From positions 310,001 to 374,000 of IMG/VR virus record IMGVR_UViG_3300029893_000001: a stretch of 64,000 nt of DNA. The stretch is one strand, 5' to 3'. The stretch comes from a virus. The position numbers and the translations under genes were made by a program. The number at the start of each line of letters is the position of its first letter. Positions within the stretch are counted from its first letter, which is position 1. The notes below the pieces were generated by a model. The model ran no database searches. It saw only the letters and a program-made list of their open reading frames with translations, and was not told the DNA's origin. Shown here piece by piece: positions 61,207 through 64,000 of the stretch.

Positions 61207-61760
61207 TATGCGTCCACCATCGCCCGACGGCTCCAGTAGAGGATTGCCTTGGCGAAATCCTCCGCCGAATAGGTGGCCGGCGTTCCTCCGGGGAGACCCA
61301 GGAAGTTGCGGGCCATCGCCATCGGAGTCTGGGGCTCCGGCTCCTCGGTGGGGCGGGCGTTGATCGAGACGATCTCCCACTCGCATTCCGTCGAGGCGTC
61401 GTTGCCGAGAACGTCGTGCCTGTAGAGCACGATCTCGACGACCTTCGCGGGAGCCTTCTCGCCCTTCGCACGCACCTCGATGTAGGGCTCCTCGCCCTCT
61501 CGCCGCGCCGAGAACGTCGCCCGGAGCGTCGTCTTCGGAGTGACCTCGATGACGCCACACTTGAAGTAGTGCGCCTGACTCTCGGTCATCGGGATGAGCA
61601 GAACGCCGTCGCGGTAGCCCGGCTTCGCCTCGGAGAACTGCTGCTCGACGAAAGCGATGAGCACATCCCACTTCGCATCGTGGGTGGCGATGAAGTGTGA
61701 GAAGGGGCTCTCCGGCGTCTGGCGACGCACGAAGTCATTGATTCCGATGAGGTTACCCAT
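61206..61760 (-). CDS. DUF3228-family protein
   Basis: 184 aa from ATG 61760 (GGGAGG upstream). LLIPMTESQAHYF, EPYIEVRAKGEKAPAKVVEI, VLYRHDVL, CEWEIVSINA and MARNFLGLPGGTPATYSAEDF follow the DUF3228 family closely. The biochemical role of the family is not known to me. Confidence 0.82.
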   Translation of the reverse strand: MGNLIGINDFVRRQTPESPFSHFIATHDAKWDVLIAFVEQQFSEAKPGYRDGVLLIPMTESQAHYFKCGVIEVTPKTTLRATFSARREGEEPYIEVRAKGEKAPAKVVEIVLYRHDVLGNDASTECEWEIVSINARPTEEPEPQTPMAMARNFLGLPGGTPATYSAEDFAKAILYWSRRAMVDA

Positions 61761-61790
61761 GATTGATTCGGCCTCCCTTTGCCTCGCCAA

Positions 61791-61809
61791 ACTACTATCG
61801 ATTGGGTTC
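61791..61809 (-). promoter_or_regulatory. Phage promoter element (DUF3228 gene)
   Basis: GAACCC-AATC-GATAGTA, ending 30 nt before ATG 61760; it overlaps the last codons of the upstream gene. Confidence 0.78.
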
Positions 61810-62020
61810 AGTCCCTCTCGATCGCGGAGAAGTCTCCCAGGTTCCACGTGGTGTGAGTGGGCTGCATGATGCCGAGAACCTGAGTTCCGTAGTTCTTCTC
61901 GTAATCCCAGGTGTTGAAGTCGCCCCGCGACTGAGCGTAGGCAGCGATGACAGCCTCTCGTGGAGAGCACGAAAACGTCTGCTCGTGGCAGGTGGCGAGG
62001 TTGAGGACAGTGGTGAACAT
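61808..62020 (-). CDS. Hypothetical protein, 70 aa
   Basis: Starts MFTTVLNLATCHEQTFSCS with GAGAGGAGG upstream. No own promoter element is seen; it is probably reached by read-through. Unrecognised. Confidence 0.62.
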   Translation of the reverse strand: MFTTVLNLATCHEQTFSCSPREAVIAAYAQSRGDFNTWDYEKNYGTQVLGIMQPTHTTWNLGDFSAIERD

Positions 62021-62039
62021 GATTGATTTCCTCCTCTCA

Positions 62040-62068
62040 TTAAACGCGAGAAGGGGCCCGAAGGCCCC
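62040..62068 (-). terminator. Terminator of the frameshifted gene at 62073
   Basis: GGGGCC-TTCG-GGCCCC then TTCTCGCGTTTAA (minus strand). Confidence 0.82.
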
Positions 62069-62072
62069 GTTC

Positions 62073-62490
62073 TTAGTGACTCCAGGAGCGACGCACACCC
62101 TTCGAGAGGCGGCGAATCATTCGCTCCTCCTGAGCGATGACCTTCCTGGCGACCGGATTGAAATCGCGCAGGTCATCGCGCGTTGGGTAGATCCGGTCGA
62201 TGTCCAGTCCGAATCCCCTACCGCTGTGATGGCTGAAGAGACTTACATGACCAGGAAAAGCCATCGTCTCGATGTAGTGTCCAATCACGACTGTCGAGAT
62301 CGTGACGTGCCGGGTCTTGCACCACGTGCGGTACTCCGGACGAAAGAGATCCCAGGACTTCGGGATGCGCCGTCCGTACCACCGGATGATCGGCTGCTTG
62401 AAGACGACCTTCGTGACCCTCTGGACCTGACCGTCCTTGTGGGTGATGATCTCGGTGGAGCGCCGGAGAGCGCCGGAGAATGTTGCTCAT
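62073..62490 (-). pseudogene. Gene disrupted by a 10-bp tandem duplication
   Basis: From ATG 62490 the frame starts MSNILRRS. An exact AGCGCCGGAG duplication (62459-62468, 62469-62478, plus strand) shifts it into a poor frame that stops at 62218. With one copy removed the frame would be MSNILRRSTEIITHKDGQ..., running through VVFKQPIIRWYGRRIPKSW and FNPVARKVIAQEERMI to 62073 (~135 aa). The ribosome site is also duplicated (17 bp, 62490-62506 and 62507-62523). Family unrecognised. Confidence 0.65.
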
Positions 62491-62528
62491 GATTGATTGC
62501 CTCCTCTGATTGATTGCCTCCTCGCTCA

Positions 62529-62547
62529 ACTATTATCGGCGGGGTTC
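62529..62547 (-). promoter_or_regulatory. Phage promoter element
   Basis: GAACCC-CGCC-GATAATA, ending 38 nt before ATG 62490; the extra distance is the duplicated ribosome site. Confidence 0.8.
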
Positions 62548-62556
62548 AGCGTTCTC

Positions 62557-62586
62557 TTAAACGCGAGAAGGGGCCCGAAGGCCCCT
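62557..62586 (-). terminator. Terminator of the L7/L12-like gene
   Basis: GGGGCC-TTCG-GGCCCC then TTCTCGCGTTTAAGA. Confidence 0.8.
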
Positions 62587-62608
62587 CGTACGCAGCTCAC
62601 TTAGTGAG

Positions 62609-63233
62609 CTAGTTGGTCTCCGAAGGAGGCGGCAGGACAGCCGATGGCCTTCGGGGAGACGCCCACTTTTCCGCGGCCTGTTCGATGTTGCCATCCGTCA
62701 GGGTGCCGACTTCCATCCTGATGAAGTGCATCGCCTCATTTCGGTAACGATCTGCTTCGAGCGAATCGCAGAAGACCTCGACGAGATTCTTCGCGTCGGC
62801 CAGACCGAGGCCGTGCATCTCGCGGGCCTTCTTGATGGCGGGGATCTTCCTGCCAGTGTTGTTCGGACCTCCGACCACCGCCATGAACTTCGCGGCGGGA
62901 TCGAGATCCTTGACGGGGAAGGGGCACTGCTTTCCGATGTTGCCTCGGATGCGATCGTTGTCGTACTTGAGGCGACCGTTCTCCTGTCGGAGCGTCGCGA
63001 TCTCTTCGCGCTGAAGAGCCACGGTCTTGTTCATGTGAGACCACTCACAGACCATCGCCGACGCATCGGCGTGGATCGACTCCAAGAGCGACGAGGCGCC
63101 GAGCACCATCGCATAGATGGGCACCAACACCAGGTTGAAGGGCTCGTCCTCGACCTGTTCCTTGAGACGGTCCGCGGCGTCTCGGACCATCGTCGTCAGG
63201 ATCTCCAGGTTCTTCACGAACGTGTCGTACATT
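62609..63233 (-). CDS. Protein with ribosomal L7/L12 C-terminal-like domain
   Basis: 207 aa from ATG 63233 (GGAGGAATTGGTA upstream). Residues 1-110 are helical with a coiled coil (ALQREEIATLRQENGRLK). Residues ~120-165 read VGGPNNTGRKIPAIKKAREM then GLGLADAKNLVE, matching the factor-binding domain of L7/L12 (KIxVIKxxRExxGLGLxEAKxLVE). That domain recruits translation GTPases, so the phage protein could touch EF-Tu/EF-G or mimic the stalk. Confidence 0.75.
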
Positions 63234-63261
63234 ACCAATTCCTCCGGGCCAGAAGTTGGCA

Positions 63262-63280
63262 CTTAGTATCGCCAGGGTCC
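63262..63280 (-). promoter_or_regulatory. Phage promoter element
   Basis: GGACCC-TGGC-GATACTA, ending 28 nt before ATG 63233. Confidence 0.72.
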
Positions 63281-63285
63281 AACCC

Positions 63286-63320
63286 CTTAAGCAAGAAAAG
63301 GGCGGCCCCGAAGGACCGCC
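63286..63320 (-). terminator. Terminator of the last two-gene unit
   Basis: GGCGGTCC-TTCG-GGGCCGCC hairpin then CTTTTCTTGCTTAAGG. Confidence 0.72.
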
Positions 63321-63323
63321 AAT

Positions 63324-63629
63324 TCATCGGTACATGTTGGCTTCCTGATGGGAAGCCCAATCGTCGTTGACGATCTCGGCGAGTTTGCGAGCAACCTGCT
63401 CACCGTACTTCGAGATCCACTCTTGGAGTTGTTCCCCCGAGAGCGGCTTGATCTCGTATCCGACCATCGGGTCGGAAGCCGGAAGAGCAGGGAAAACCTG
63501 CGGCGGGTCCGAGAAGGCAAACTTGGTGGGTTGCATCGTCTCGACGACGGTGGCGATCACGAGATATTCCACTCCATCCAGAGTGAACTCGTGCTCCCTT
63601 TCGGGATAGGTGAAGCTCTTGTGATTCAC
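63324..63629 (-). CDS. Hypothetical protein, 101 aa
   Basis: GTG start 63629 in GTGA overlap with the upstream stop (GGAGGGCGA upstream). Starts with NHKSFTYPEREHEFTLDG. Unrecognised. Confidence 0.6.
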   Translation of the reverse strand: MNHKSFTYPEREHEFTLDGVEYLVIATVVETMQPTKFAFSDPPQVFPALPASDPMVGYEIKPLSGEQLQEWISKYGEQVARKLAEIVNDDWASHQEANMYR

Positions 63630-64000
63630 TCGCCCTCCTTCTGGTTGAGCCGACTGAGACACGTCTCGCAGATGATGACTTCGCCACGCGTCATCATGCG
63701 ACCACCGCAGTCTCCCCGCGGATTGTTGTTCCAATTCACGCAGTCATCCAGAGCGTACAGGCCGGTGACTTCGACAACCTCCGGAGAGGCGTCGCGGTGG
63801 TCGTAGATGCCCAGCTCCCACCGACCGTCGGCCATCTTCTGACCGGTGGTGTTGGACCAGTTTTCTCCGACGCACCACGGCTCCGGGAGAAGTTCCTCGA
63901 CCTTCGTCGGATCGTTCGGACAGATGATGAGGCGCTCGTCGAGATTGATCTCCGTTCGATTCGCCACGTCCAGCATGGACTTGAGCCACTCCCGAGTCTG
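63626..64000 (-). CDS. Hypothetical zinc-site protein (partial, start beyond the right edge)
   Basis: The frame is open to the window edge (TREWLKSMLDVANRTEIN), so the real start may lie outside; ATG 63976 is an alternative. C-terminal DCGGRMMTRGEVIICETC is a likely zinc site. Unrecognised. Confidence 0.6.
   Translation of the reverse strand, partial: QTREWLKSMLDVANRTEINLDERLIICPNDPTKVEELLPEPWCVGENWSNTTGQKMADGRWELGIYDHRDASPEVVEVTGLYALDDCVNWNNNPRGDCGGRMMTRGEVIICETCLSRLNQKEGE

Overview
This window looks like part of the genome of a large tailed dsDNA phage. Almost all genes lie on the minus strand. Gene density is very high, stop/start overlaps of the TGATG, TAATG and ATGA type are frequent, and many products are small. 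The replication genes are viral in style: sliding clamp, DnaB-type helicase, 5'-3' nuclease, DEAD/H helicase, dUTPase and DEDD exonucleases. No capsid, terminase or portal gene was recognised, so this is the replication/early side plus a long accessory region. The host cannot be named. The only hint is a stranded, very GC-rich piece of a bacterial AbiEi-type antitoxin gene at 33.98-34.17 kb, resembling those of high-GC (for example myxobacterial) hosts.

Layout: (1) 1-10.9 kb, one long minus operon for DNA replication that also encodes a translation initiation factor IF-1 and a KH-domain RNA-binding protein. (2) 10.9-13.8 kb, two plus-strand genes including a metallophosphoesterase. (3) 13.8-22.3 kb, a minus operon with an ASCH protein, methionine aminopeptidase, DNA methyltransferase, a CoaB/aldolase-II fusion, ADP-ribosylglycohydrolase and an AAA+ ATPase. 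(4) 22.5-24.5 kb, a plus-strand beta-helix protein. (5) 24.5-31 kb, a signalling-looking operon: J-domain/Ser-Thr kinase, VWA protein, a membrane-anchored pyruvate-kinase-like barrel and an M23-like peptidase. (6) 31-49.6 kb, operons of small proteins, many with zinc ribbons, plus an HD hydrolase, HAD phosphatase, nucleotidyltransferase, GNAT, 2H phosphoesterase, HigA-like repressor and HNH protein. (7) 49.7-49.95 kb, a wall of seven back-to-back perfect hairpins. (8) 49.95-64 kb, about 25 short, more GC-rich transcription units, most with their own promoter and terminator, together with tRNA-Met/Ile(CAT), tRNA-Glu(TTC), a tRNA-like gene and several candidate structured RNAs.

The unifying signal is a 19-bp element read on the minus strand, consensus GAACCCTGCCGATAATAGT (core GAACCC-N4-GATANTA). 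I located 32 copies, almost all directly upstream of an operon head, a single gene, a tRNA or an RNA candidate. I read it as a phage-specific promoter. In the last 14 kb it is paired with a standard 3' module: a GC hairpin followed by a TTCTCGCGTTTAA-like tail.

The strongest novelty candidates are this promoter/terminator cassette system, the hairpin wall, a ~650-nt structured non-coding region next to a tRNA-like gene (60.4-61.15 kb), a 24-bp-stem leader RNA (57.03-57.25 kb), the phage-borne translation factors (IF-1, KhpA-like, methionine aminopeptidase, L7/L12-like domain), and repeated short tandem duplications, one of which breaks a reading frame. All calls come from reading the sequence; no database search was possible.
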